Source of the DNA: Angelakisella massiliensis
GTDB lineage: Bacteria; Bacillota; Clostridia; Oscillospirales; Ruminococcaceae
Direction: 5' to 3'
Length of the DNA: 64,000 nt
Assembly (NCBI RefSeq): GCF_900104675.1
Contig: NZ_LT629945.1
Span: 991,034-1,055,033, forward strand
Part shown: positions 35,400-43,354 of the stretch, piece after piece
How the letters are laid out: each line of letters opens with the position of its first letter
Position numbering within the stretch: the stretch's first letter is position 1
Made by a program: the position numbers and the translations under genes
Notes under the pieces: generated by a model
Databases searched by the model: none
Seen by the model: only the letters and a program-made list of their open reading frames with translations
What the model was told of the DNA's origin: nothing

Positions 35400-36665
35400 A
35401 TGACGCAAACTGTTATGGCCGCCATTATTTTGGTGGTGATCGTATATCTGTTTTTCAGCCCCCGTTTTCCCAACAGTGTGGTGGCTATCCTGGGTACCAT
35501 CGTCATGGGTGTTTCCGGTATTTTGCCGGTGAAGGAAGTGTTTCAGTATTACGCAGCCTCCACCTGTGTGCTGATGATCGGCATGATGATCATCGGCGGC
35601 GGCATGATGCACACCGGCTTTGCCGGATGGCTGGGCAACAAGCTGGTGGGTATGACCGGAAAAGGAGAGCGGAACCTGATGCTCATTGCTGTGCTTTCCG
35701 GCTGGATCATGTCCTCGGTGTGCAGCGGCTCCGCCTCCATGATGATCCTTTATCCCATCATCTGCAGCATTTGTATCGCCTCCAAAATCTCCATGTCCCG
35801 CATCATGTTCCCCATGTTCGCCGGTATCGGCATGGGCAGCCTGATGACTGTGGCCGGAAGCGGTATGTGCGGCGCTACCAGCGCCATCCTGGAGGAAGCG
35901 GGCTTCCGGGGCTGGAGCTTCTTTGAGCCTGCGTGGATCGGTTTGCCCAGCGCCATTGCCGGTACGCTGATCATTTATTTCTTTGGACAGAAGCTGCTGC
36001 CGGACCGCATGGTGCTTCCTGACGCGGCCCAAGCGGAAAAGGCACAGAATATTCCCGACAAGTTTGGCGGAAAAATGTGGGTTTCCGCCACCATCCTGGT
36101 GCTGACCATCATCGGTATGGTGATCGATTCCCCCGTGCTGCCCATGTATATGTGCGCCGCCCTGGGCGCCTGCGCCAGCGTTATTACCGGATGTCTCAAC
36201 CAGAAGCAGATGTTCGCCAGCATCAGCTGGAACACCATCTTTATGATCGGCGGTATGACCGCGGTGGCCAAGGGTGTGGAAGCCAGCGGCCTGGGCCAGG
36301 TGATCGCTGGTGGAATCATGAATATGGTGGGCGCCGATGCTTCTCCCATCCTGGTCGTTATGATCATCTATCTGGTCACCGGACTGATCACCCAGTTTAT
36401 GTCCAACAACGCCGCCGCCAGCCTGATGGCTCCCATTGGTATTTCTCTGGCTTCCGCCATGGGTATTGAGCCTTATGCCTTTGTGGCTGCCGCTTTGGGC
36501 GGTTCTCTGATCGCCATGCTCACCCCCATTGCCACACCTACCATGGCTTTCGCCATGGAAGGCGGCAAGTATACCCCCAAGGAAGTATTTATCTGGGGTG
36601 TTTTCACCCAGCTGATTCCCAATATTATCGTAGCCCTGGTCTTTATTCCTCTGGCCTGGCTGTAA
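35400..36665 (+). CDS. SLC13/DASS-like anion transporter (ion transporter superfamily)
   Basis: 421 residues, about 11 membrane segments, near-repeat halves with Gly/Ser-rich re-entrant segments (SGWIMSSVCSGSASMMILYP and TQFMSNNAAASLMAPIGISL). The SNNAAA motif is typical of DASS/SLC13 sodium-coupled dicarboxylate or sulfate transporters. The substrate is unknown. Ribosome site GAGGAGG is 21 nt after the hydrolase stop, so the two are co-transcribed. A strong terminator follows at 36,711. Confidence 0.85.
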   Translation: MTQTVMAAIILVVIVYLFFSPRFPNSVVAILGTIVMGVSGILPVKEVFQYYAASTCVLMIGMMIIGGGMMHTGFAGWLGNKLVGMTGKGERNLMLIAVLSGWIMSSVCSGSASMMILYPIICSICIASKISMSRIMFPMFAGIGMGSLMTVAGSGMCGATSAILEEAGFRGWSFFEPAWIGLPSAIAGTLIIYFFGQKLLPDRMVLPDAAQAEKAQNIPDKFGGKMWVSATILVLTIIGMVIDSPVLPMYMCAALGACASVITGCLNQKQMFASISWNTIFMIGGMTAVAKGVEASGLGQVIAGGIMNMVGADASPILVVMIIYLVTGLITQFMSNNAAASLMAPIGISLASAMGIEPYAFVAAALGGSLIAMLTPIATPTMAFAMEGGKYTPKEVFIWGVFTQLIPNIIVALVFIPLAWL

Positions 36666-36710
36666 AAGCTTATTTCGTTCTTCTCATACAATCTCTGGGA
36701 CAAACATGGA

Positions 36711-36743
36711 AATCCCCGGACCGTTGCGGTCCGGGGATTTGCG
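36711..36743 (+). terminator. Transporter terminator
   Basis: AATCCCCGGACC and GGTCCGGGGATT arms, 45 nt after the stop, then TTTG where a short family B element begins. Confidence 0.85.
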
Positions 36744-36840
36744 CGTGTCGAAAAACTCCGGCACACTCAGAGGGACATATGCCTGATTTTTATGATTTTG
36801 GATTTTACTTTTCCCTTCAAACAGATTTCTGCTGTTGAAT
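36744..36840 (+). repeat. Deleted family B element (mini-B)
   Basis: GCGTGTCGAAAAACTCCGGC first stem, directly fused to CACTCAGAGGGACATATGCC and the AT-rich tail TGATTTTTATGATTTTGG. It keeps the first hairpin and the 3' end but lacks the middle hairpins, like the copy at 22,247. Confidence 0.7.
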
Positions 36841-36921
36841 GAACTTTTTTACCATAGCAGCGCCCCTGATTTCCCAATAAAAATTTTGCATCATATACAG
36901 CTGCCCCCAGCCCAATAAACG

Positions 36922-36965
36922 AAAACGGACGCCTCGATACCTGAAGGATCGGGACGTCCGTTTTA
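36922..36965. terminator. Bidirectional terminator
   Basis: AAAACGGACG and CGTCCGTTTT arms with a 23-nt loop region. T-runs on both strands; serves the minus-strand hemerythrin gene and any plus-strand read-through. Confidence 0.8.
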
Positions 36966-37033
36966 TCTGCTTATGTAAAACTGCCCATCATGACAAAAGC
37001 CTGTTGGGAATATGGAGGATGTGGGGGAAAATG

Positions 37034-37942
37034 TTACAGCTCCAGCCCACGAAAGAATTCATCAGTGGAGGAAACAAAAAATTTGCCCTGTTCTGAATCA
37101 AACAAAAGGGAGAGGGGAGGCTGACGTTGAGTGAATTTGTCCTGCAGCTGCTTCCGGGAAAGGAAATGATTTTCTTTGTAAGAAATGCCATCGCTGAAAA
37201 CAATAAAGCGGCTGGCAAAGGTTTTCCAAAAGTTGGCGCTGAAAATTTCAAAGGTGGACAAAATCAGCGCATCCGCTTCATTCATTTCCTCTCCGTAGAC
37301 CAGTTGGGCTACATACAAAAGAAATTTCTTTTCAATGCCCGCCATCACAACCACTTCACGGTGATCCCGGTTATAAATCAGCTGCTGGTAGACCGCTTCA
37401 CCAAAGTATTCACCGCTGTAGCTGGTGTTGATAACAGTGGCATGGATATCCAGATTCAATGTGGAGGCAAAAAGAAGATTGATCTCCTGCTCCATGCTCT
37501 CCTTGCTGACAAAGGGTGTTCTGGGCTGGCTCAAAAGGCCCCTTCCCACAATGGCCATATCAGCGGTGGAGATATGTTCCAGCAGCCAGCCTATGCCCAA
37601 GCCCACAAAGTCCAGAATCTCTTCCTTGGAGCAGCCGCCCTGGTTGATGATGTTTTCATATTTTACCAGCTGGATGTCCTGGAACTCATCATGAAGACGC
37701 TTGTGGAAAACATAGTCGCTGTAGCCTATCTGACGCATATAGGCTTCTTCACGTTTGGCATGGTTGTCAAAATACCCTCGCAGGTATCGGATGCCTTCCC
37801 GGAGGATAAACATTCGTACAGAGGAATTGTCGCCGCCCTCCTGAACTGTGTTGATAATTTTTTTGGAAATGGCAAACAATTTCTGGTGATCGTCATCCAG
37901 ATCACCAATCCCCATCATAAACCGATCGCTCCACTCAACCAT
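37034..37942 (-). CDS. Bacteriohemerythrin fused to a CheX/CheC-like domain
   Basis: 302 residues. The N-terminal ~135 residues form a hemerythrin with all di-iron ligands visible: DDDHQKLF, NHAKREEAYM (HxxxE), FHKRLHDEF (HxxxH) and LEHISTADM (HxxxxD). The C-terminal ~150 residues look like a CheX/CheC-family domain (EINLLFASTLNLDIHATVIN, VYGEEMNEADALILSTFEIF); that part is a weaker call. The fusion suggests oxygen or redox sensing joined to chemotaxis signalling. The start at MVEWSDR is chosen because it is the canonical hemerythrin N-terminus; 21 upstream codons are open but unsupported. Confidence 0.85.
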   Translation of the reverse strand: MVEWSDRFMMGIGDLDDDHQKLFAISKKIINTVQEGGDNSSVRMFILREGIRYLRGYFDNHAKREEAYMRQIGYSDYVFHKRLHDEFQDIQLVKYENIINQGGCSKEEILDFVGLGIGWLLEHISTADMAIVGRGLLSQPRTPFVSKESMEQEINLLFASTLNLDIHATVINTSYSGEYFGEAVYQQLIYNRDHREVVVMAGIEKKFLLYVAQLVYGEEMNEADALILSTFEIFSANFWKTFASRFIVFSDGISYKENHFLSRKQLQDKFTQRQPPLSLLFDSEQGKFFVSSTDEFFRGLEL

Positions 37943-38036
37943 GCCCTGCCCTCGCTTCCTGTAAAATAAACGATTGCTGCTGGCGACTGCTGTGCCAACA
38001 GTCAAAAGCGTTGCTGATAAAATCCCTTAATGTAAA

Positions 38037-38065
38037 ATTATAATACATTTTCGGTATAGTTTCAA
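38037..38065 (-). promoter_or_regulatory. Hemerythrin gene promoter
   Basis: On the minus strand TTGAAA, 17-bp spacer, TATAAT. The leader is about 90 nt to the start at 37,942. Confidence 0.85.
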
Positions 38066-38265
38066 CTAGCAGGATGTGGTCAGAATGTCAATAAAAACAG
38101 ATTTAAAGAAAAAGTGCGGGACAAAAAATCACTTTTGTCCCACACTTTTCTTTGTTTGCCAAAAATTGTATCGCTCAGCCCGGTGGAAAGGAACAATGAT
38201 TTTCCATCTTCATCCAGCCGGTTTTGCGCTGATTCCCACAAAGGACCATGGCCTGTGGAAGGGCT

Positions 38266-38862
38266 TTATACCTGCTCTACCACAACACTCTCGATGACCA
38301 CCGGCTTGCGGGGCTTATCCCGTCCGTCGGTGTCCACATTGGAAATGGCTTCCACGATGTCCAGCCCCTCGATGACCTGACCAAAAACAGTATATTTCTG
38401 GTCCAGGAAGGGATAGCCGCCTACCTGAGCATACTTGTCTACCGCCGCCTCAGGCCAGCCTCCGTCCTTCATCTGCTGAAGGGTATCGGCGTCCAGATCA
38501 ATGCCCTGAACGATGTAGAACTGGCTGCCGATGCTGTTGGGCATACTGGATTTGGCCATGCACAGAGCGCCCCGGAAATGGTAGAGATTGAGAGAATATT
38601 CATCGGCGATACCATGTCCCCAGATGCTCTCTCCTCCCATGCCGGTGCCTTCAGGATCTCCGCCCTGGATCATGAAATCCTTGATGACCCGGTGGAAGAT
38701 CACCCCATTGTAATAGCCGTTTTTGGCGTGGGTAAGAAAGTTTTCCACACACTTGGGCGCTTCCTGTGGAAAGAACATCAGCTTGATGTCTCCCATGTTG
38801 GTTTTCAGCGTGGCGACTTCCCCCTCGGCGGGTTGGAATTGCTGGAGAATGACTTCTTTCAT
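38266..38862 (-). CDS. Cyclophilin-type peptidyl-prolyl cis-trans isomerase (cytosolic)
   Basis: 198 residues, no signal sequence. Cyclophilin core: TNMGDIKLMFFPQEAPKCVE, catalytic region [29 protein letters not shown] and [14 protein letters not shown]. Accelerates proline isomerisation in protein folding. AGGAGGAACC precedes the start at 38,862. It lies 16 nt downstream of a secreted paralogue, so the two form an operon. Extra residues between QFYIV and VFGQV (a loop with AAVDKYAQVGG) are shared with the paralogue. Confidence 0.95.
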   Translation of the reverse strand: MKEVILQQFQPAEGEVATLKTNMGDIKLMFFPQEAPKCVENFLTHAKNGYYNGVIFHRVIKDFMIQGGDPEGTGMGGESIWGHGIADEYSLNLYHFRGALCMAKSSMPNSIGSQFYIVQGIDLDADTLQQMKDGGWPEAAVDKYAQVGGYPFLDQKYTVFGQVIEGLDIVEAISNVDTDGRDKPRKPVVIESVVVEQV

Positions 38863-38878
38863 GGATGGTTCCTCCTGT

Positions 38879-39817
38879 TTATTCATCGGTTGATGGGGTT
38901 TCGCTAATGGTAATGGAAAGGATGGTGACATCCTCCACCGGTTTGGCGCTGTCATCCGTGGCCACAGCCGCGATGGCGTCTACCACATCCATGCCTTCAA
39001 TCACTTGGCCAAAGACGGTGTGTTTGTTGTCCAGCCAGGGAGTACCGCCCACCTCGGCATATTTATCCAGTGCGGGCTGAATCCGCTCCACATATTCCTC
39101 TGGAGCGGGGGCGGAGGCAAGAGCGTCATAGGCCGCCTGCTCTTTTTCCATATATGCGGTCACTTCCTCCTGGCTCAGGCCCTGGTCGATCTTGTCATAA
39201 ATGCGCCGCTGGGCCTGGTTGAAGGCGAGATTGGTATACAGGACCTGAGCGTACTGGCTCATCATTTCCTCGGTAATGGTATCGCCGCTCTGGACAATGA
39301 AGAACTGGCTGCCATTGGTGTCGGTGCCGGAGTTGGCCATGGACAAGGCTCCCCGGAAATTGTGAAGGCTGTCGGAAAACTCGTCCTCAAAGGGTGTGCC
39401 CCAAATGCTCTCGCCGCCGGTGCCGTTGCCGTTGGGATCGCCTCCCTGGATCATGAAATCATCAATGACCCGGTGGAACAGCAGTCCGTCATAATAGCCT
39501 TCCTTGGCATGGGTGATAAAGTTTTCCACTGCTTTGGGGGCTTGCTGCGGAAAAAGCACCACCACGATATCTCCCATGGAGGTGGAGATGGTGGCCTGAG
39601 GGCCGGTGGGCTCCTCAAATTGGATCAGCTCCACGGGAGCGGTATCCAGGGTGACGCCGGGGATTTCCTCTCTATCTGCGGAGGAGGACTGGCTTTCGGC
39701 AGAACTGGCTGCGGAAGAAGTTTGGGAAGAGCCAGAGGAAGAGCCGCTGCTGCCGCATCCGGCCAATAAGGCCAGAGCGAGGACCAGGGCGAGGAATGTG
39801 CAGGCGTATTTTTTCAT
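38879..39817 (-). CDS. Lipoprotein cyclophilin peptidyl-prolyl isomerase
   Basis: 312 residues. Signal peptide [20 protein letters not shown] with lipobox LLAGC, so it is anchored outside the membrane. A Ser-rich linker follows (residues ~22-50). The cyclophilin domain has [31 protein letters not shown] and [15 protein letters not shown] helical insert of about 80 residues ([20 protein letters not shown] onwards) separates the two core halves. Probably a folding factor for secreted proteins. AGGAGG precedes the start at 39,817; it is the first gene of the cyclophilin pair. Confidence 0.95.
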   Translation of the reverse strand: MKKYACTFLALVLALALLAGCGSSGSSSGSSQTSSAASSAESQSSSADREEIPGVTLDTAPVELIQFEEPTGPQATISTSMGDIVVVLFPQQAPKAVENFITHAKEGYYDGLLFHRVIDDFMIQGGDPNGNGTGGESIWGTPFEDEFSDSLHNFRGALSMANSGTDTNGSQFFIVQSGDTITEEMMSQYAQVLYTNLAFNQAQRRIYDKIDQGLSQEEVTAYMEKEQAAYDALASAPAPEEYVERIQPALDKYAEVGGTPWLDNKHTVFGQVIEGMDVVDAIAAVATDDSAKPVEDVTILSITISETPSTDE

Positions 39818-40085
39818 CAAAAGGGAACCTCCTGTGTTTTTACTGTTTTCCCCAGCGCATAGACCGGGGAAGGTACGGATATACTTTGATAGGTACAGCA
39901 CAGATTTTATCTATTATACAATACACAGGGGCAAAAATACAAGGGAAAGCCCCCATTTCCTGACGAGCAGCCTGAAGGACCCGGGCAGGGATGAAAAAGG
40001 GATGAACGATTTGAAAATTCATTTTACCAGCCATCAAAAACGGTTTGTACTTTTTGGGTGAAACAGGAAAAATTTTACCTGCCGG
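39818..40085. other. Divergent intergenic, cyclophilin/DUF1292
   Basis: No gene. AT-rich around 39,900-39,940, the likely minus-strand promoter area for the cyclophilin operon. Confidence 0.35.
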
Positions 40086-40114
40086 TTGACAGGCGGGCTA
40101 CAATTCGGTAAGAT
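40086..40114 (+). promoter_or_regulatory. DUF1292 gene promoter
   Basis: TTGACA (40086-40091), 17-bp spacer, TAAGAT (40109-40114). The leader is about 95 nt. Confidence 0.8.
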
Positions 40115-40213
40115 AATAGTGCACGCAGGGATCGTTCAGGTCCTTTCTGTGCAAAAGCAACAACACAGTTCCTTTGTATCACAGGCGGCGCCGCCGCGGA
40201 TAGGAGTCGGATT

Positions 40214-40540
40214 ATGGATCAGGAAATGGAAAAGGATCTTATCAGTTTGCTGGATGAGGAAGGTCACGAGCATCAGTTCGAGATCGTCGACGCGGTAGAG
40301 CTGGAGGATCAGGAATATTTGGCGCTGGTGCCGGTGTTTGATGACCCGTCCGATTCTTTGGAGGACAGCGGTCAGCTGGTGATTTTGCGTATCAGCGAGG
40401 AAGAGGACGACAGCGGCGAGCAGTTCCTGGAGGCCATTGAGGATGAGGATGAGTACAACCGGGTGGCCCAGCTGTTTATGGAACGGCTGTCTGACGAGTT
40501 TGATTTTGAAGATGAGGATGCCCCGGAGGATGGGGAATAA
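40214..40540 (+). CDS. DUF1292 family protein (YrzB-like)
   Basis: 108 residues, very acidic (many Glu/Asp, ending FEDEDAPEDGE). The family motif is DEEGHEHQFEIVDAVELEDQ followed by YLALVPVFDD and EEDEYNRVAQLFMERLSDEF. Function is unknown; in Bacilli the homologue sits near yrrK (Holliday-junction resolvase-like) and yrzL. Here it is alone, with AGGAG before the ATG, and is followed 8 nt after its stop by the probable 6S RNA. Confidence 0.9.
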   Translation: MDQEMEKDLISLLDEEGHEHQFEIVDAVELEDQEYLALVPVFDDPSDSLEDSGQLVILRISEEEDDSGEQFLEAIEDEDEYNRVAQLFMERLSDEFDFEDEDAPEDGE

Positions 40541-40548
40541 ACAGCTTG

Positions 40549-40739
40549 AAAGTTACCCTGTGGTGTGCGTGATTACCGCTTAATATAATCCAACACTTAT
40601 ATTAAGGGAGCGTGAACTCCGGTCTGGGATTGCAGACCTCCCGGCTTTGCCGGACGAAGGGAGCAGGAAAAGAAGGGAACGCACCCACCTGTCTATGACG
40701 GGTTCTATTGTTCGGTGTAACGGCATTTGCGGGGTACTT
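40549..40739 (+). ncRNA. ssrS: Probable 6S RNA
   Basis: About 191 nt. Ends pair through AAGTTACCC/GGGGTACTT. The 5' side CCCTGTGGTGTGCGTG and the 3' side GCACCCACCT ... GGGTTCTA ... CGGCATTTGCGGGG match the order and sequence of conserved 6S blocks (E. coli TTCACC...GGGTTCAAGG...CGGCATCT). The middle holds TTAATATAA/TTATATTAA and GGTCTG/CAGACC stems. 6S RNA binds sigma-A RNA polymerase by mimicking an open promoter. It was identified by eye; its own promoter is not obvious. A terminator follows at 40,751. Confidence 0.72.
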
Positions 40740-40750
40740 GAAAAAAACAG

Positions 40751-40778
40751 CAGGGCGGACGTCAGTCCGCCCTGTTTT
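40751..40778 (+). terminator. Terminator after 6S RNA
   Basis: CAGGGCGGAC-gtca-GTCCGCCCTG then TTTT. Immediately followed by the family B triplet. Confidence 0.88.
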
Positions 40779-41280
40779 GCGTGCCGAAAAAGTTCGGCAC
40801 GCTTCCAGGGGGACCCAGTCCCCCTGGATACGCCGTCTGGTTCCTGACGAAACCAGCGGCGATACCCCCGGTTTCGCGCCCCAGTGGGCGCGGGTCGTGG
40901 TATAAAAATCAGGCACATGTCCCTCTGAGTGTGCCGAAGGGGTTCGGCACACTTCCAGGGGGACCCAGTCCCCCTGGATACGCCGCAGGTTCCTGGCGAA
41001 ACCAGCGGCGATACCCCCGGTTTCGCGCCCCAGTGGGCGCGGGTCGTGGTATAAAAATCAGGCACATGTCCCTCTGAGTGTGCCGAAGGGGTTCGGCACA
41101 CTTCCAGGGGGACCCAGTCCCCCTGGATACGCCGCAGGTTCCTGGCGAAACCAGCGGCGATACCCCCGGTTTCGCGCCCCAGTGGGCGCGGGTCGTGGTA
41201 TAAAAATCAGGCACATGTCCTGATTTTTATGATTTTAAATTTTGTTTTTCCTTGAAAACAGTTTTTTCTGCAGTCTGTCC
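40779..41280 (+). repeat. Family B tandem array, three copies
   Basis: Three B units in a row starting at 40,779, 40,930 and 41,079; the last two are spaced exactly 149 bp. The first two end inside the last hairpin (GGCACATGTCC then CTCTGAGTGTGCCGAA); only the third has the full AT-rich tail ending TGCAGTCTG. First-stem variants GCGTGCCGAA/TTCGGCACGC and GTGTGCCGAA/TTCGGCACAC keep pairing. Open frames across the array are not genes. Confidence 0.88.
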
Positions 41281-41444
41281 TGTTCTGCATTTATGGCAGC
41301 TTTTTTCAGGGGAAGGATTGTTTTTCAGGCTGGAAGAAAAAGCCGCGTCAGGGAAGGACGGCTGTTGGCGCCATATCAGTGGAATTTTTGCTGGATTTAT
41401 TGGTAATGAGCGCTAAATTTTTTATAAATAATGAAAAACATTTC
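41281..41444. other. Upstream region of M20 dipeptidase gene
   Basis: AT-rich from 41,410 on; no gene. Confidence 0.35.
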
Positions 41445-41473
41445 TTGACTTTTGCCTTTTCTTCTCCTAGTAT
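41445..41473 (+). promoter_or_regulatory. M20 dipeptidase promoter
   Basis: TTGACT (41445-41450), 17-bp spacer, TAGTAT (41468-41473). Confidence 0.7.
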
Positions 41474-41552
41474 GGAACCATACGGGAAACAGCCCTTTCC
41501 CGGAATACCGTAAGCGGCCTCAGGCCGGCGGGGAAGAAAGGAATGGTTTGCG

Positions 41553-42917
41553 ATGTCTAAGTGGGATGATTTTTCCTCCAGATTGGACGCCTACATGAAA
41601 GCCCATGAGCAGGAGCTGATTGATAATCTGGCTCGGGTTGTCCGTCAGCCCAGTGTCAGCAGCACCGGCGAAGGTGTGGAGGATTGCTGTGAGCTGATTT
41701 ACCAGCGGATGAAGGGTATGGGGCTGGAAGTGGAGAAATATCCTGTAAAGCCCTATCCGGTACTGGTTGGACGGTGGGGCAACGATCCTGCCAAAAAGAC
41801 AGTGCTCATTTATGCCCACTATGATGTGCAGCCCCAGGGCGATCTGTCCAAGTGGCGTACCCCTCCTTTTGAACCCACCATTGTGGACGGCGCTATGTAT
41901 GGACGGGGCACCGCCGACAATAAAGGCCCCCTGACCGCTCATCTTAACGCCATTGAGTTCTGGCTGCGGGAGTATGGTGAGCTGCCGGTAAACGTGCGCA
42001 CCATCTTTGAAGGCTGTGAAGAGAACAACAGCGCCGGTCTGGAGGAATTCCTCCGGGATCACAGAGACCTGCTGAAAGCGGATATGGTTTACTTCAGCGA
42101 TGGTTCCAGAAACCACAACGAGCAGCCCATTATCGCCCTGGGCGTTAAGGGTATGCTGTATGTGGAACTGGAGCTGACCTCCATGACCCGGGATGTCCAT
42201 TCCCAGTATGCGTCGGTGCTGCCCAGCGCCGCCTGGGAAATGGTGGAGCTGCTGCACAAGCTCAAGAGCGATGGCGTGGTGCATGTTCCCGGCTTCTATG
42301 ACGATATCGTTCCTCCCACGGAGAAGGAAAAGGCCATCTATGCCACGCTGCCCAATGTGGATGAGAATCTCCGCAAGGGCTACGGCACCAGCCCCATTTA
42401 TGATCCTGAAAAGGGTTATTACATCCAGCTTAACAATACCCCCACTTTCAATATTTCCGGTATGTGGTCCGGTCATACCGGTCAGGGAGGGGCTACCGTC
42501 CTGACCTCCAAGGCGTTCGCCAAGATCGATATGCGTCTGGTGGTCAACCAGTCCGGTGAGAAGATCCTGGCGAACCTCAAACAGTATATCCACGACCTGG
42601 GTTATGATAATGTAGAGGTGCGCTGCACCGGCATTACACCTCCCGCCAAGACCCCTGTGGAAACTCCCTGGCTGGAGCCGGTGAGCAAGGCGGTCCAGGA
42701 GGTGCTGGGAGATCATATGGTATATCCCAACCGTCCTTCTACCGCGCCGGATTACCTGTGGACCAATGTTCTGGGCCTGCCCACCATTCAGGTGCGGTGG
42801 TGTGATTCCACCTCTGACAACCATGCCCCCAACGAGCATTTGTCTCTGTGCAATTATCTGGGCGGAAGCCGTTTGACTGCCACCGCCCTCAAGGAGTTGG
42901 GCGAGGCTCAGTTCTGA
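41553..42917 (+). CDS. M20 family dipeptidase (carnosinase/CNDP-like)
   Basis: 454 residues, cytosolic zinc peptidase. Metal-site motifs: LIYAHYDVQPQG, MYGRGTADNKGP, IFEGCEENNSAGLEEFL (catalytic Glu-Glu), and a late His in CDSTSDNHAPNEHLSL. The order matches the CNDP-like branch of M20, which cleaves dipeptides with broad specificity. A dimerisation domain lies around residues 190-300. GAAAGG precedes the ATG. It is monocistronic with a terminator at 42,939. A second M20 enzyme of the PepV type is at 49.0 kb. Confidence 0.93.
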   Translation: MSKWDDFSSRLDAYMKAHEQELIDNLARVVRQPSVSSTGEGVEDCCELIYQRMKGMGLEVEKYPVKPYPVLVGRWGNDPAKKTVLIYAHYDVQPQGDLSKWRTPPFEPTIVDGAMYGRGTADNKGPLTAHLNAIEFWLREYGELPVNVRTIFEGCEENNSAGLEEFLRDHRDLLKADMVYFSDGSRNHNEQPIIALGVKGMLYVELELTSMTRDVHSQYASVLPSAAWEMVELLHKLKSDGVVHVPGFYDDIVPPTEKEKAIYATLPNVDENLRKGYGTSPIYDPEKGYYIQLNNTPTFNISGMWSGHTGQGGATVLTSKAFAKIDMRLVVNQSGEKILANLKQYIHDLGYDNVEVRCTGITPPAKTPVETPWLEPVSKAVQEVLGDHMVYPNRPSTAPDYLWTNVLGLPTIQVRWCDSTSDNHAPNEHLSLCNYLGGSRLTATALKELGEAQF

Positions 42918-42938
42918 GAGAATAACAACAAAACAATG

Positions 42939-42982
42939 GCCCCTGTGCGGTTGAGTTTCATGCCGTACAGGGGCGTTTTTTC
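42939..42982 (+). terminator. M20 dipeptidase terminator
   Basis: GCCCCTGT and ACAGGGGC arms then GTTTTTT. Confidence 0.85.
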
Positions 42983-43230
42983 TTGTAAAAAGCTACCTTC
43001 GGGAACGCTGTCAGGGAGGCGCAGCCTGTTGGACCCCAGTCTCCCGCAGCGACCAGCCAATTGGTCCCCAGGGTGTTCGCCGCAGTTTTGGCGGGCCCTT
43101 TTTCTTTTGAAAAAACAGAGGGAAAGGTGGATTTCCATTCCCTTCGGGGGCTGGGGAACCTCACGGGATATTCCCATGATGGGAGCCCTTGCCTGCTTCG
43201 GGGAAGGGCCGGCCGCCCTTGGGCGGCCGA
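42983..43230. other. Intergenic between convergent genes
   Basis: Contains a GGCCGCC/GGGCGGCC hairpin near 43,211 similar to the second hairpin of family C, possibly a remnant. No gene is supported. Confidence 0.35.
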
Positions 43231-43260
43231 AAAAGGGACGGCGGATGAACCGCCGTCCCT
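43231..43260 (-). terminator. UMF1 transporter terminator
   Basis: GGGACGGCGG-ttcat-CCGCCGTCCC with TTTTT on the minus strand, about 95 nt past the stop at 43,355. Confidence 0.85.
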
Positions 43261-43354
43261 GCTGGAGTAAAAGATTGTGGAAAAAAGGATGACCGGGCGT
43301 TTTCCTGTTTTTCTTGGGGATATGCCCCTTGCCAACTTTGTTGTAATGCTGGGA

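Noticed and set aside
40580-41214. Open frames across the B triplet at 41 kb
   Set aside because: Hairpin-rich repeat with the same frame artefacts in each unit; no ribosome site.
40779-41280. CRISPR array at the tandem repeats
   Set aside because: Units are 149 bp and adjacent, without short repeats separated by unique spacers, and there are no cas genes.
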